Positions 12,913-25,018 of a DNA stretch of 64,000 nucleotides are shown here, piece by piece. The first letter of the stretch is position 1; each line of letters starts with the position of its first letter. A program made the position numbers and the translations under genes. The notes under the pieces were generated by a model, which worked only from the letters and a program-made list of their open reading frames with translations, did no database searches and was not told the DNA's origin. Source of the DNA: Rostratula benghalensis (Eukaryota; Chordata; Aves; Charadriiformes; Rostratulidae); assembly GCA_013399305.1 (NCBI GenBank), contig VXAI01000246.1, positions 892,227 through 956,226 of the forward strand. Direction: 5' to 3'.

Positions 12913-13216
12913 CCCAAGCGCGTGTTCTTCCTGGTGATGCATGGCTCAGATCACTCTGCTCTGCCAAGTCCAGATGCAACAAAGCTCTCCTGACTGCCAG
13001 GCACCTCCTTGGAGCGGTACCTGCCACCACACGGGATGCACAGGCGGAATGCAGTTGACCTCACCCCTCCTCCTGCCATGAAGGACACCTCTCGCCACCG
13101 ACAGTCCCCTCACACGGTGAACACTGAGTTTGGGACTGTGCCGTGTATTTGAAAACGATGATTGTGGTCAATGTGCTTTTTGTGGTGGCTGCTCAGGCTG
13201 CAGGGACACAGCAGTT

Positions 13217-13633
13217 ACACAGAATATCAGGGATGGGAAGGGACCTTGAAAGCTCATCCAGTCCAATCCCCCCGTTAGAGCAGGAACACCCAGAGCAGGT
13301 CACACAGGAACGTGTCCAGGAGGGGTTTGAATGTCTCCAGAGAAGGAGACTCCACCACCTCTCTGGGCAGACCCTGCCAGTGCTCCCTCACCCTCACCCT
13401 GAAGAAGTTTTTCCTCATATTTCAGTGGAACCTCCTGTGTTCCAGCTTGTACCCATTGCCCCTTGTCCTGTCATTGCCTGTCACTGAGAAGAGCCTGGCT
13501 CCATCCTCCTGACACTCACCCTTTCCAGATTTATAAACATTCAGGAGGTCACCCCTCAGTCTCCTCCAAGCTCAAGAGCCCCAGCTCCCTCAGCCTTTCC
13601 TCCTCTGGGAGATGCTCCACTCCCTTCAGCATC
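13217..13633 (-). mobile_element. CR1 LINE fragment, 3' portion
   Basis: Reads as the reverse complement of a chicken-repeat-1 3' region. On the plus strand it starts at the element's 3' end (ACAGAATATCAGGGATGGGA), passes through the familiar GGAGACTCCACCACCTCTCTGGG block and the CATTGCCCCTTGTCCTGTCA block, and breaks off after GGGAGATGCTCCACTCCC. It is a 5'-truncated copy of about 417 bases, as is normal for CR1. Similarity to consensus judged from memory looks high, so it is moderately young. No reverse transcriptase frame remains. Confidence 0.93.
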
Positions 13634-14034
13634 AGTCACTTGTGACATCAGTTTTGATGGTGCACCTCAGCTCCTCACACCGGTTACTCCCTGCCAGCAC
13701 TCGCCCTTCTCCCTCTTCTCCTGCCACCTCCCAGCCCTGGTCCCCTGCTGCCCTGCACCCCAACTCCAGCAACAGCCAGCAGGGGACACGCAGGGAGGCG
13801 TGAAAGCAGGCAAAGTGTGAGGGTGCTGCAGGGTTTGCTTCTACCTGTGATGATGGGCACCCTCAGCCAGAGGAGGTAGTTGGCACCCAAGGGCAGAAGG
13901 AGCTCCAGGACCGGTGCACATCCAGGCGCATCGCACAGCCCTGTGCTTGGGCAGCTCTCCCCCGGGCAGTGCCCCCCCTCCTCTCCTCACAGCTGAGGTA
14001 TAGTGTCTCACTTGTGGGGCTCAAAAAGATTTGA

Positions 14035-14490
14035 AAAGCATTCCTTTCCTGGCATTTGAAAAGTTCAGAAGGGGAAGTGACGGGCTGGTTTGTGCATTTC
14101 TCCAGCCCCTTCCAAGGTAGCGAGGCCACAGAGCGCCCTGGGTTTGCTCATTAACAATGAAAATACCAGCTGGAATTCTCCTGCTGCCCGTTACAGGGAG
14201 AGCATTGTTTCCAATTCACACTATCTTTTTGACCATCCAAATGCCATTAATTCAGTCACCCCAATGCGTAGGACAGTTATCTGAAATGTTTTCCCAAACA
14301 GCTTAGTGACTAGAAAGCAACAATTCATGGAATTGCTCGGGGACATCTGTGCAAAGCAAGGCACAGCAAAGCGCTCGCGGCCGCCTGAATGCTCCCTGTG
14401 TGGACCCCGGATTCCACAGCGGAGCAGGGAAGCCAGCAGACAGAAGAGCTGAATGAATGGCAGGAGAAATCATTTCATCTATGCAAATCC
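14035..14490. promoter_or_regulatory. Candidate enhancer with SOX pair and octamer
   Basis: Contains an inverted SOX pair AACAATG (14153-14159) / CATTGTT (14203-14209), a further AACAAT (14319-14324), GCCATTAATTCAG and an exact octamer ATGCAAAT (14481-14488). It lies 11.5-11.9 kb downstream of the POU3F1 stop codon. The mouse Oct-6 Schwann cell enhancer, which depends on SOX10 and class III POU factors, is known to lie about 12 kb downstream, so this is a positional candidate; homology is untested. Confidence 0.4.
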
Positions 14491-16239
14491 ATGCCAAGCT
14501 CTCCGTGCAGCTGCTGTCAGCAGGGAGCTCGGCCCCTCCGGACTGACATGGAAGAAGATTTTATTGTGCAGGGAGACGCTGCCTCTGCCAGAGCGGCAGC
14601 CGCTCGCTGCACGGGGACGGCAGCCACCGGTGTCCCCCGTGGCCTGCATCTGCCACCCCAGGAGTCTGGGGTGAATCCTCCCGGCAGCGCTGGATGCAGA
14701 GCAGCAGGGCTCTGCAGGATGGCACTCGATGTCCTTCTGCACTGTGACATCCGGGTGTTAGAAGCCCCTTGAGAATGAAAGCTACCTACCAGCTTAGAGG
14801 TAATGGTGCCTGTGCCTCATTCCCTTATTGACCATGAGAGGAGCAGCAGCACCACCCATACCAATAGTTGTCTGTAGTGACAGTGAACAAGAACCCTCTG
14901 GGGACCTCAAGCTAACCCCCCAGGGTGAACTCGCAGCACCCAGCTGAAGGGAGCCCTGGGCCCAGGGCAGGAGCAAAGTGGGACAGTGACACCTCCAAGG
15001 CACCACTGCCAGCTCCAGGCTGTTAGAAAGCAGAAAGCAGTGTACTACCTGAAAAAAAGGGCCCTCTGAAGTCTCAGGTCTATCACAAGTGACTGCTAAG
15101 GTGCCACATCAGCCCAGCTGGAGGCTTTCCCAGTGGAGGGACTCACGTGCAGGAATTCTGTGAGGGCTTGGCACCACACAGACCCCCCTGGAAAAGAGGG
15201 AGCACAACACAGGGAGTAACAAACCCATTGCACCTGGAGTGGGGTCCTGCTGGCATAGACCAGACAGAGCATCAGCCTGGCCAGAGCAGAACTTGAGCAT
15301 ATGTAGAGGCAGGAAGGCTGCTCCACATCCACAGGGCCATATCAGATGTCCCTCAGCTCTGGACAAGGATGCTGCAGCCCTGGCCACGTCCCAGGGCAGT
15401 GAGAGGCAGGAGGCCTCCCTGTGCTGCATTTGCAATGCTCCTGTGCTGCACCTGGGCAGATTCCAGTCTCTTGACGTTTCAGAGGGACAGCAGTGACAAA
15501 TTATAGCATCCACAGCAGAGAAAAAGGGAAACGGAGTGACCAAAGGAGGAATGATTGTATTATCAATAACATTTCCAATAGCTGATGGATGAGGACACCC
15601 AAACGATTTTTAAGGTTTCAGTAGAAACCTAAATGGCAGCTCAAAGGCAAAGTGTGTATTAATCCAGGGTCTCCTAAGGAAGCCCTCCAGGGATGTGCAC
15701 TGCAACACCAGCCACAGGCACAGCCTGTGCTCAGCATCACACTGTGAACACCCCATTTAATAACAGGCAAGGGACCTTTTCCTTGTCTCCGTGGAGACAA
15801 GAGTAATCCCAAGAGGGATGGACACACAGACACGTTGCTCAATGAGACTATTCTAAATTGCTGAGAATTTTCCTCACCTTCCCTACCCAGGGCTCGGTGT
15901 GAACGCTGACTAAACAGCTTCTGGAAACAAACAGCTTTTTGGAAGCTGCTGAAAAAGCCCGAACTTTTTTGCTTTCACCAAAACTAAGAGTAGGGAACAC
16001 CAAGGAAAACATCCCGTCCTAATTCCCCAGGGGAACTGAATTTGCAGAGCAGCCAGCCTGTTTCAATGCAACACGAGCCCCTCCCCTTGGAAAGCAGGGT
16101 GTAGCCCCTCACCCTGTCCTCGGGAGGACGCAGGGGCTGATAGCTCTGTGGTGCCATATGTCAGCCACAGCCTCGGAAACGCTGCCGTGCTGCAAACATA
16201 ACAGACAACATCGTCTTGTGTTGACAACTGGCACATCTC
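14491..16239. other. Intergenic, no feature recognised
   Basis: Ordinary GC-moderate sequence; a short AT-rich spot near 15550-15640 (GATTGTATTATCAATAAC) is too small to call. Confidence 0.55.
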
Positions 16240-16520
16240 CAGGCCGGGGTTTGAAGGGATAATTTGTAGATTGAATGTTAATGAATATTATTGGTGTTAT
16301 CTGGAGAGGCTGTGTTGACTTCATTCTGTTGCCAATGTGCACATCTTGATGCTTTCCCCCCCCNNNNNCCCCCCACCCCTATACCAAACAGAAAGGGCAA
16401 TTCCAGCACAGCTGGTGATTCAGGAAGCCAATTGAAGGCGCATGGGAAAAGGAGACCCTTACTGTGCTCAGCCCACGTCACTCCTGCAAACGCTGCTGCT
16501 TTGAATACTTGCTGAGATAC
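16240..16520. promoter_or_regulatory. Candidate regulatory element
   Basis: GATTGAATGTTAATGAATAT, TTATTGGTGTTATC and GTGTTGACTTC in an AT-rich stretch interrupted by a C-run containing a 5-base gap. Composition-based call. Confidence 0.25.
16364..16368. other. Five-base assembly gap in a poly-C run
   Basis: NNNNN between eight C and eight C. The true C-run length is unknown; reads evidently failed at the homopolymer. Confidence 0.97.
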
Positions 16521-16829
16521 AGGATCATCCTTTCACCTAAGTCCCATCCATCCTTCCTCCTGCAGACGCACTGTGCTTCAGTAACCACCCCAGCCCTGCT
16601 CTCTGGAGGTCAGGAGCCTGCAGCAATGGGAACTTTAATGGCATAAATCTTCGTCTAGCGCTCTGTGGACAAAGCCAAGCAGAGGAAATGCTACGATTCA
16701 GTGGGGTGCAGGGCTGCAGGAGAGTCGTGACAAAGCGTGGCTTGTAGGAGCCCCTTTTGTGTGGAATACCAGTGCATGGCACAGTGGTTTACCTGAGATC
16801 TGTGGGTGCTGTGGCAGCAGCCCCCAGGC

Positions 16830-17110
16830 ACAGGCAAGGCACTGCAACCCACCGTGATTTATGTGGCACTCGTACAATTGATGTGCTTTGTGCCTGGGGA
16901 CAGTTAAATGGTAGCTCTGTCATTAGTTTAAGCAGAGGTTAAAGGTGATCGATAACAAGGGTTTCATGCCCAATTGATCACCCCTTGCTATTTATTTCTG
17001 CCTTCTGCATTCCATCCTGTGGCGCTTTTAGAAATAGTAATTAAAGATATAACAAGTGTTCCGCTAAGCAGAATATCAACCACTCCAGGTAGTGATTCAA
17101 TACTCTCAGT
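16830..17110. promoter_or_regulatory. Candidate regulatory element with an inverted repeat
   Basis: GGTGATC (16944-16950) and GATCACC (16976-16982) form inverted arms, extendable to nine of ten bases. Around them are CGTGATTTATGTGGC, GTCATTAGTTTAAGC, GTAATTAAAGATATAAC and a SOX-like ATAACAAGG. AT-rich, no frame with protein character. Confidence 0.33.
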
Positions 17111-20100
17111 GATGCTGGTCTGTGCCTGTCCCCAACACCAGTGAGGCCAGGACAGGGCTGGGGAGGCGAGTCCCCTGCTGGGGGCACACATCCAGCCCCT
17201 GCCCAGGAGGACACCAGCAGCATGGCTAAAGGGCAGCCAAGAACTGCTCAGGGACAGGCTTTTGCCTACCAGCTCCAACCCTTTTCCTCCCCAGAAGGTG
17301 ACCAAAGCCAGCCTGCAAAGACACCACAGACCTGGCCAGGCCTTTGAGGCACATGCTGTGGGCAGTGGTCGGTCCCAGGACAGGCAGCTCTGTCCTGTGC
17401 CAGCTCCAGGCTCCCACCTCTGCCCTGCACTGCCCGCTGTCATGGGCTGCTTGGGGACAGAGCCATTCTGACCCCCTGCTGTGTCCTGGGGAGGGTCCAA
17501 AAGGGCCAGCAGCATCACCAGGCCAGGCACGTGTTTGTGCCAACAGCTCAGCGCTCCTGGCCCTTGCTGTGCCCAGCATGGCCAGTCCCCCTCAAACCCC
17601 ACACTGGGAGGTGACCTACAGAGAGGCAGCACACTGCATGACAAACACGTTCAGCAAAGTCATCACGGAGAGCCTTGGTTTTGCTGTCTACACTAGCAAG
17701 AAACAGCTGAAAAGGAACAGCAACAGGAAAGCAAATGCAAGGCAAGTGTCAGGGTGCACATACCAGTTGTGCAGCCCACGGGGGTTGTTGCTGCAGACCC
17801 CACAGAGGTCTGCCTCTTGTCTCTCACTTCCAAAGTATATTTAGGGCAAGCACACCGTGAGACAAGCAAAAGTGTCTCGGTGACTTTGGGGAAAGTTTCA
17901 GGTTCTTTTTTCCTGTTCCTGGTGAGTGAAGCCATTTTCAAGGTTGCAGCAGAAGCCAGCCCTGGCTGGCTGCACCTTTGGCAGAGGTGAGGAGGTGGCA
18001 GAGCTGCTTGGTGGTGGGACAGCACTGCTGCTTGGCCCTGCACCCACCATCACGACCCAAGTGCAGCGGAACAATCCAGCAACCAGTAAGACTAACAACG
18101 TGAGAACCAGCTGCTTTCTCTGCTTCCAGAGCTGAGAAAACTTTTCTTCAATAAACTAATAAGAAGCTGGTTGAAGAAAGACCTTCACAGACTTGCTGCA
18201 GTCAGAACTGGGAAGCTCTGCTAGCAATGAGCTAAGTTGTTATATATTCTCATTTGAAAATAAAATTGCACGTAGCTGCTGATAGCAAGAGAAGTAATTT
18301 TGGGAAAACAAAAAGGTAAGAATCCTCCTACTGGGAGCAAATCCCCGTTGTGTCACAACCCCCTTATGAGCGAGGGCCTGATTCTCACACAGAGCTGAGC
18401 AGGGCAGGACAGAACAAACCCAGGGCTGTGACTGCCTGCAGTGCTTTGCTTGCCCACATCTGCTGGAGAACTAATGTGTCCCCTCCTCAAAGTCTGGTTG
18501 GAAGCAGGCTGCTCAGCAACCCCCTGTTTCCCACCAAACTGTGAGGCTGCAGATGACTCCAGCTCCATCCACTGAAGTAACAACGTTTAAAGAAAGAAAG
18601 AAAGAAAAAAAAACAACCCAAAACAATCCAGACCCTGTGATGATTTGTAGCCCGGACCACAAGATAGGAGGCTTTGCTGTGATGATGGGTGCACCAGGTC
18701 GCTCCCACACCTGCTGAGGTTCTGCAGTTTTTACCAGGCTTCTCCCCAGCCCCTGCAGGAGCCAAGCACAGCGGGGCAGACCCTCACCCTCACCGCTCCA
18801 GAGCATCCTGCCAGCCTCTGCCGCACAAGTGCGCCGGCTCTTCAGGGGGGCTCTGTGGGGATGACAAGGGAAGCAAGAAGTGAGGTCAGGTTTGGCAAGA
18901 GTTTCGATCCCTTTGCTCCTCAATAATGCTGCAACACCCGGGACTGTGCTAAGGCACGAGACAAGACGTGATTAAAAGGAATCCTGAGCGCCAAGTACTC
19001 ACTAGCGCTTGACACTGAGCTCTGCAGAGGGCACAAAAGCATAAGGGACCTTGGTCCTAAAGAAGAGAAATCCGAAGCTGCACCCTGACTGGGTGACCCC
19101 CACCTGGCTGGGAGAGAGGGAAGGGGACGAGGGCCAGCCACCATGGCACGTCAGAGCTTCTCCAGACAGCCCTGCCACAGGCAATGTAAGTAAAAATAAC
19201 GCTGTGCTGATGCAAGTCAGCCGGGAGCAGGAGCGATGGCACTTGGCTCTGCTTGTCATCACGAGCAGGAGCTCCACGGGGCTCCCAGGCTGACAGAGAC
19301 CGTTCAGCAGTGGGTGATGCCCTTCCCCAGCACTTCTCCTCCAAACAGAGTGAGTCTCCACAGCCCTGGGACAGCAGGGTCAGGAACACTTTGCACAGAC
19401 CCGGGAAATATCCATATACAGACTGGTAAGAGGGAGGGACACAGGAGAGCAGCTCAGTACGGTACAGCTCTGCCCACACTGCACCTCAGGGAGCACATGG
19501 AAATGTTCTTTCCACTGGAGCTCCCGAGCCAGCCATCTGCAGACCCTCACCTCTCACCAGGAGCATCCCACTCTGCTCTAGCTCTTTTTCCTGAGGCCCT
19601 CCAAGCACTTCATAGAAATTAACCTTTACAACTTAAGGAAAGGCTTATTGCATCACTTCAGGAGCAGTAAAAACACTTGGAAAAAAAAAAACCTCAAAAC
19701 ATTTTTCATAGTCCTCAAGAAAATCTGTGACTAAATTCTGTGATTTCCATTACTCAGAGGAAAGTCTCCATCGTAGCAAACCTGGAAACCACCCTTCTGT
19801 GCTACAGTTCTCCCACTGCCCATACTTCTGTTGATTTCTTTCAAAAGCCATCACTTCTTTTGTCTTATCAAGGTTACTCTTAAACACGACTGACAAAACT
19901 TCTCCAATTTAAAACTCATTATGTATTTAAAGAAATACATAAGGATGTCTGATGCAATAACCCGACTCTCTTAAAACCAATCCTGCGAATGACTGCAAAA
20001 AATGCAAATACATAACCAAATTCATTTCCCAGACTTTTGGCTCACTATAAATCCAAGATCCAGCATAATCTCAAAGTCACACAGCCTCCAGGGTCAGTGA

Positions 20101-20666
20101 GTAGCACTAATACACACTGAGGTCCAGGTAAGGAAAAACCACAGGACAAATTGCCATAGGAAAAAAGCCCGAAGCCAAGAAAACTACAGTGAAATAAATA
20201 AAAAAAAAAAGCCCATTGGCTTTCTCCTACCTGGTATCGATCCCCATGTGAGGAGTGGGCACTTCCACGGAGCATCTGAGCTCTGCAAGGAGATTTTGGT
20301 GCACTTGTTCATTCATTTAATTTCGAGGCACTTAGCTGTTATGGGTGCAGCTCCCGCCACCCATCCGCCTTTCTTAAACACACTGACAGAAAAGCCAGCT
20401 TGGGACTGTTATGAAAGAAACCCTATTATTTGGCTGCGGTGACTGCTGTCCATTTTGGCCCTAAAGCAGCTGCTGCAGGGAATAAAAAGCAAGAAGCCTG
20501 GGAAGAATGATAACCTGGCAAAGCAATCAAAAGCGGGCTGCCCTCTGCGGAGCTGCAAGAAGTCAATGTGTCCACACAGAAACACGACCTGGTGCTGGAG
20601 GTGTTGCACAGATGGCTTTATTGGGCAGAACACTCCCAAAGAAAGGTGGTAAAGAGGAAAAAAAAT
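17111..20666. other. Intergenic, no gene recognised
   Basis: Frames at 16988-17644 (minus) and 17344-17844 (plus) overlap each other on opposite strands and show no domain. An exact octamer ATGCAAAT lies at 20002-20009. Confidence 0.55.
18587..18614. repeat. (AAAG)n microsatellite with A tail
   Basis: AAAGAAAGAAAGAAAG followed by a poly-A run. Confidence 0.85.
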
Positions 20667-20686
20667 CAATAATAATAATAATAATA
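20667..20686. repeat. (AAT)n microsatellite
   Basis: About seven perfect AAT units preceded by a run of A. Confidence 0.9.
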
Positions 20687-20990
20687 AAAACCAACTTTAA
20701 GGTTTGTCATGGATAGCGTTTTCCACTGCATCAATCGCTCTCAGCAGTGTATGAGCCAGGGCACCCGTGTAACTAAAACACCTTAGCAAAGCTTATGCAA
20801 GAAATAACACTCCTTTTGAACAAAAATGATTAGGGTATCAAGGAACATGAAATATTCATGAGGTCTGATCTAACATGCACATTATATCTTGTGTACAGTA
20901 TCATATGCTGTAACGTTGCCTTTGCAACCTTTCAATTCCCGTGCACAGCACGGTAGGTTACACGGAGAAGCCTGGTCTTATTAGTTCCTA
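20680..20990. promoter_or_regulatory. Candidate regulatory element about 5 kb downstream of POU3F1
   Basis: Contains CATGAAATATTCATG (20846-20860), a near-palindrome of the kind bound by POU dimers, plus GAACAAAAATGATTAG and GCATCAATCGC. Preceded by an (AAT)n microsatellite. Motif-based only. Confidence 0.3.
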
Positions 20991-23900
20991 CCAAAACTAG
21001 GGGGAACATTTGTGGGTTGAGTTTTACATGAATCACAAAGAAAAACACCCAATGCAGTGCAGCTGACTGTATTTCTTCTTCTTCTGTGCACGGGTGCAAG
21101 TGTGCACACACACACACACACAGAGTTACACTCACCAACAAACCACAAGTGGGAGAGACGCTGAATACCCATAAATCAGCTCTGCACAGCCCAGTGGGAG
21201 TTCACATGAAAGACTTAACGAGCTCCTTCTCTGGCTTTTTCTTACATATGCACACAGATGTAAAAAGAGAAGGGATGATGCTGATCAGAGCCACATCGTA
21301 TTTCACTGGTGTAAGCCTGGAGAAATCCTGTCCTTCCGAGTCACCCATTCCAGGAGGGTCTGTTGGGCCAGATCTCTCTAAAGCAGCAGGATTAAACCCT
21401 AGCAAGACCAGACACTTTTCATCGAAGGACATTTAGCATTGTCAACCAAAACAGCCCCCCTCCCACCTCCAATCTCAGCTCCATCCTGCCTCTGCCTGGG
21501 GCTGATCTGCTCCCAGAGCAGCAGGAGGGCAGCGGGGTCCGCAGCATCCCCGCTGCGGGCAGCCACGGCAGGCTGCACTCCTGTCCTGAGCACATGCGAC
21601 AAGCCACCAGCACCAGCTCGGACTTTGCTGGCCAGGATGTGCTGATTTTAAACAGCCCAAGTGTAAGGAACAATACAAGGCAGCTGAGGAGAAGCAATGC
21701 CACAGTTGTGGGCTTCTGCCCTGGGGCACACCACCAGCCTGGTTTCCAATACCTGTGAAATAACGACGCTGAGCTTTCCCGGGGCTGATCCAGCTCCAAC
21801 CAAACAACGGTATTGCAGCATTAGCGTAAAAATTAAAATATATGCAAACAACATTAGCACAGAATTCAAATCTATGCTGAACCAGACGGTGCTGAAATCT
21901 TTCCTGGTGGGAGAGAGAGCAAGCAGGGATGGGCAGAGTTAGGAAGAAGATTCCAAGGCGTTAACACTGATGCTCCAGATTTACATGAAAAGAGATTACA
22001 GCTTTCCCCTGCTGCTCTAGGGAGTTAGGGGACAGTTTGCATTGCCGGCGCTTTGCTGGGATCAAGCTCTGATCAAGCTCCGAGTGGAGAGCAGTCAGCA
22101 GAAGAGACCAGATTCTGTTGAAAGCATCAGATGAATACAGCATCACTAATTACGCAGGACCATGCCTAGCAAGGCAAACTGCTGTGCTGTAGTCACTTCT
22201 GCAGTTGCTACAGAGCAAGCACTCCCTGCTCTTGAAGCGATGGCAATAATATCCTAAGACAAGAAATCTGGAAAGATGGATACTGGAACACCACAATTTT
22301 TTTCCTCAGCACCCAGGAACGCTGAGCAGCCACCATCCATCCACCTTTCTAAAAACAAAAGGAAAACCAAACAAGCGATAGTCTGCTGAATGTTGTCTGC
22401 TTTACAGAAACCAGCCACTTCCTAAAACTGCTGATAACCAATGTATAAAACAAGAGGGTCCGGAGAGTGCAGCTTCCCCCCCTGAGGACCTGGAGAGGGG
22501 CATGAGGCCACTCCACCCCAGCAGGGACGAGGTGCACAGAAGGCATAGCACAGCCTTGTGTCCCCACTCCCATTAGGGACATGTTCACCTGATGCCACCT
22601 GCCTCCCCTGGCCAGAGACCCCCTTGGCCACCGCTTCCCCCCCCCTCTCCAGTCTGACCAGCCAGGTGCCATGGACTGTGCATCACCTGGGCACGGGGAC
22701 AGGTCCCCACTGCTCACTCTGGAGGTGGAAGCTGCCAGAGAAGAGTCTGCCCCAGCCGTGGCCAGCACAGCCCAGTGCTGTCGAGGGACCAGCCCCAGCC
22801 CCAGCCCCAGTGAGGGCACAGAAGCAATGCTGCTCTGGAGAGCATCTGCCCAACAGCAGAGAGCTCCTGCGGCTCCTCGGGTTGCAAGAGAGGATTTCAC
22901 ATCAGCACAGACCTGAACCCCTCCAATATTGCTAATGCACATAATTCCTTTTCCTTGTCTACACTTCCTACTTGGCATATTCTACTATTTCTTTATGCAT
23001 TGTGAAATCACTCGTTGCACGTCTGCTTTTCTTTAATGTACCAACATCACCATCCTACCTTGGTGTGTTTATTCCTGATGTAGTAGGAAAAGCTCAGACT
23101 TTCACTTTAGTGAGAAACAACCATAAAAAAAATATATATAAAATTCAAGTCTCCCTCCAGTAATTGCTATTTAATCCTTGACCAAGAAAACTAACAAGTT
23201 TTTTTAAGAGAGGCAAACCTTTGGGGCATTCGATTTTTAGAACGGCTGAGCACTGCGGCACTGCAGAAATAAGATATATATATATAAAGCTTATTTTATT
23301 TTTGCTGCTCAACAGCATGAAAGAGCTAATGCAGTGGGGCTGCCAGTGCCTTATACAATCTGACAAACTGAACAACCCAAGGGTGCTCGTCCTCCCCAGC
23401 ACTCACAGCACATCTCGTCCATTACCAGAACGCAATGTGAAAAGTGACCCTTCCCTTCTAAATATCGATATAAATGCTGTTTGCCAGCCAGGTTAGTTCA
23501 GAAGGAAGAGGCTACTGAAATCACTGCTGGTACAGAAAAGCAGTCCAGTTAATCATTCAGTGCAAACAAGGGTTTGTTTTCTTTAAAAATTAAAAAAAAC
23601 CCCAAACCCTCTTTTGTCCATTTGCAATTTTGTTTCTTTTTCCCTTAAAGCCTGGCTATCACAGAAATTCTTAAGTAAAGGCTGCAGAGCTACAGCTTTG
23701 CCAACGCAATGGGTGTGCAAAACACAAAAGAATAGCTAAGGAAAGACTGTTTCAGAGTTGAAAATTATTTTAAATACTTTCATGATACATTGACTCAAAC
23801 CCTTCAACCAGCACACGCCTTCACTTTTTTACTGGAGCCTACCATCTAAGCTACTGCAAGAGCTCAGCTGTTCAGCAATGAGTAAATAATTCAGTAAATA

Positions 23901-24182
23901 CAGCAAAACTTTTAGAGTTCAGGATCTCTACAACAACCCTATGATTCTGTACTTTTCTGTTTAAAAAATTAGTCACATTACATACTTAGTCTCTTTTTTT
24001 TTTTTTTTTACAGCAAAAGCTAAGAAAAAATACAATACACATTGAACCCTGTAAGTGAGATTTCTTATTACGCTCTGGGTGCCACGGAAAGTTATTAATA
24101 CACTAAACTGCAGCATTTGCTAGCTCATTTGTACCACAAAGTGAGCCATTTCTTCACATGCTCATGAGCATCAAACATAGTA
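20991..24182. other. Intergenic between candidate element and POU3F1 3' UTR
   Basis: GC-rich to about 22.9 kb, AT-rich after. A short CCAGCC repeat sits near 22788-22811. No coding evidence. Confidence 0.55.
21103..21122. repeat. (CA)n microsatellite
   Basis: Short perfect CA dinucleotide run of about ten units. Confidence 0.9.
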
Positions 24183-24215
24183 TTTAATAAAGTAACTGCT
24201 CAAAGTGACTTTATT
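24183..24215 (-). terminator. Candidate distal poly(A) signal pair of POU3F1
   Basis: On the minus strand an AATAAA (24210-24215) is followed 22 bases later by the common variant ATTAAA (24183-24188), and then by a T/G-rich stretch containing TGTTTG that could serve as the downstream element. It lies about 1.73 kb past the stop codon. Confidence 0.35.
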
Positions 24216-25012
24216 TTAAAATCTCAAAGCCCAGTTTACCAGAATTTTGAATGAGTGGAACTTAATGGTTTTGTATTAGCTGGTGCGGAAGAGCTACATT
24301 TTCAGAGACGTTGAGAACGCAATAATTTATAACATTATATATGGCAAATGCTTTTTTGCTTTGGAAAGTATTATGCACACACCCCAAAGGCACAAAATGA
24401 AAACAAGAATTTTCACGCCTAAGTTTTCACACGTAACTTACATTTGATGTTAAAAATCTGGAGATATAAATATATAAAATAATTCCATATGAATTCCTTT
24501 GCAGGATGCAGTGCTATTGCCGGAAAATCCCTTTCAAGCCTGCTGTTTTCACAGCATGTATGCTGTGAAATACACCAAGAGTCAAGCAGGGAAACTAGCA
24601 AGTGCAGGTGTTGAAGAACATCAGCGAGTTCTCTGCCAAATAGAAAGAATTTGGTGCTTTACTACCAGATTTTGCTGAAGTATTTCATCAGTCTAAAAGC
24701 TCTATAAATGCACATTTTAAAAGCTCCCCTAACAGACAAAATATTGCAGGAATCAAACGACCCACAAAGGCAAACACAATCCCCACAGGCAACTTTTCTT
24801 GACATCTGCTGAAAGAGAAGAGGTTTAGAGTAAAGGTGCAAGCTGATTCCTCCAGAAATAGAGAGTGCAATAACTAAGTTTTCAGCCTTTCTTGGCATAA
24901 CCACAAAAATATTAGGGCATGAAACCACGAAAGGGAAAACTGGTGACATCAGAAAACCCAGGAGTGTGGTTTGAAAGGGAAGCAGGAACCTTCTTGCCTA
25001 TACTCGTGTACA

Positions 25013-25018
25013 TTTATT
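25013..25018 (-). terminator. Candidate proximal poly(A) signal of POU3F1
   Basis: TTTATT on the plus strand reads AATAAA on the minus strand, about 930 bases after the stop codon. I saw no earlier minus-strand AATAAA in the UTR. The sequence following it is not clearly GU-rich, so it may be weak or unused. Confidence 0.3.

Noticed and set aside
13143..13645. Overlapping plus-strand frames of 60-114 codons
   Set aside because: They lie in a reverse-oriented CR1 3' end, which is non-coding on this strand.
1..25000. Exons of UTP11, the expected convergent neighbour
   Set aside because: No frame resembles the basic, Lys-rich UTP11 protein; the gene probably lies beyond the left edge.
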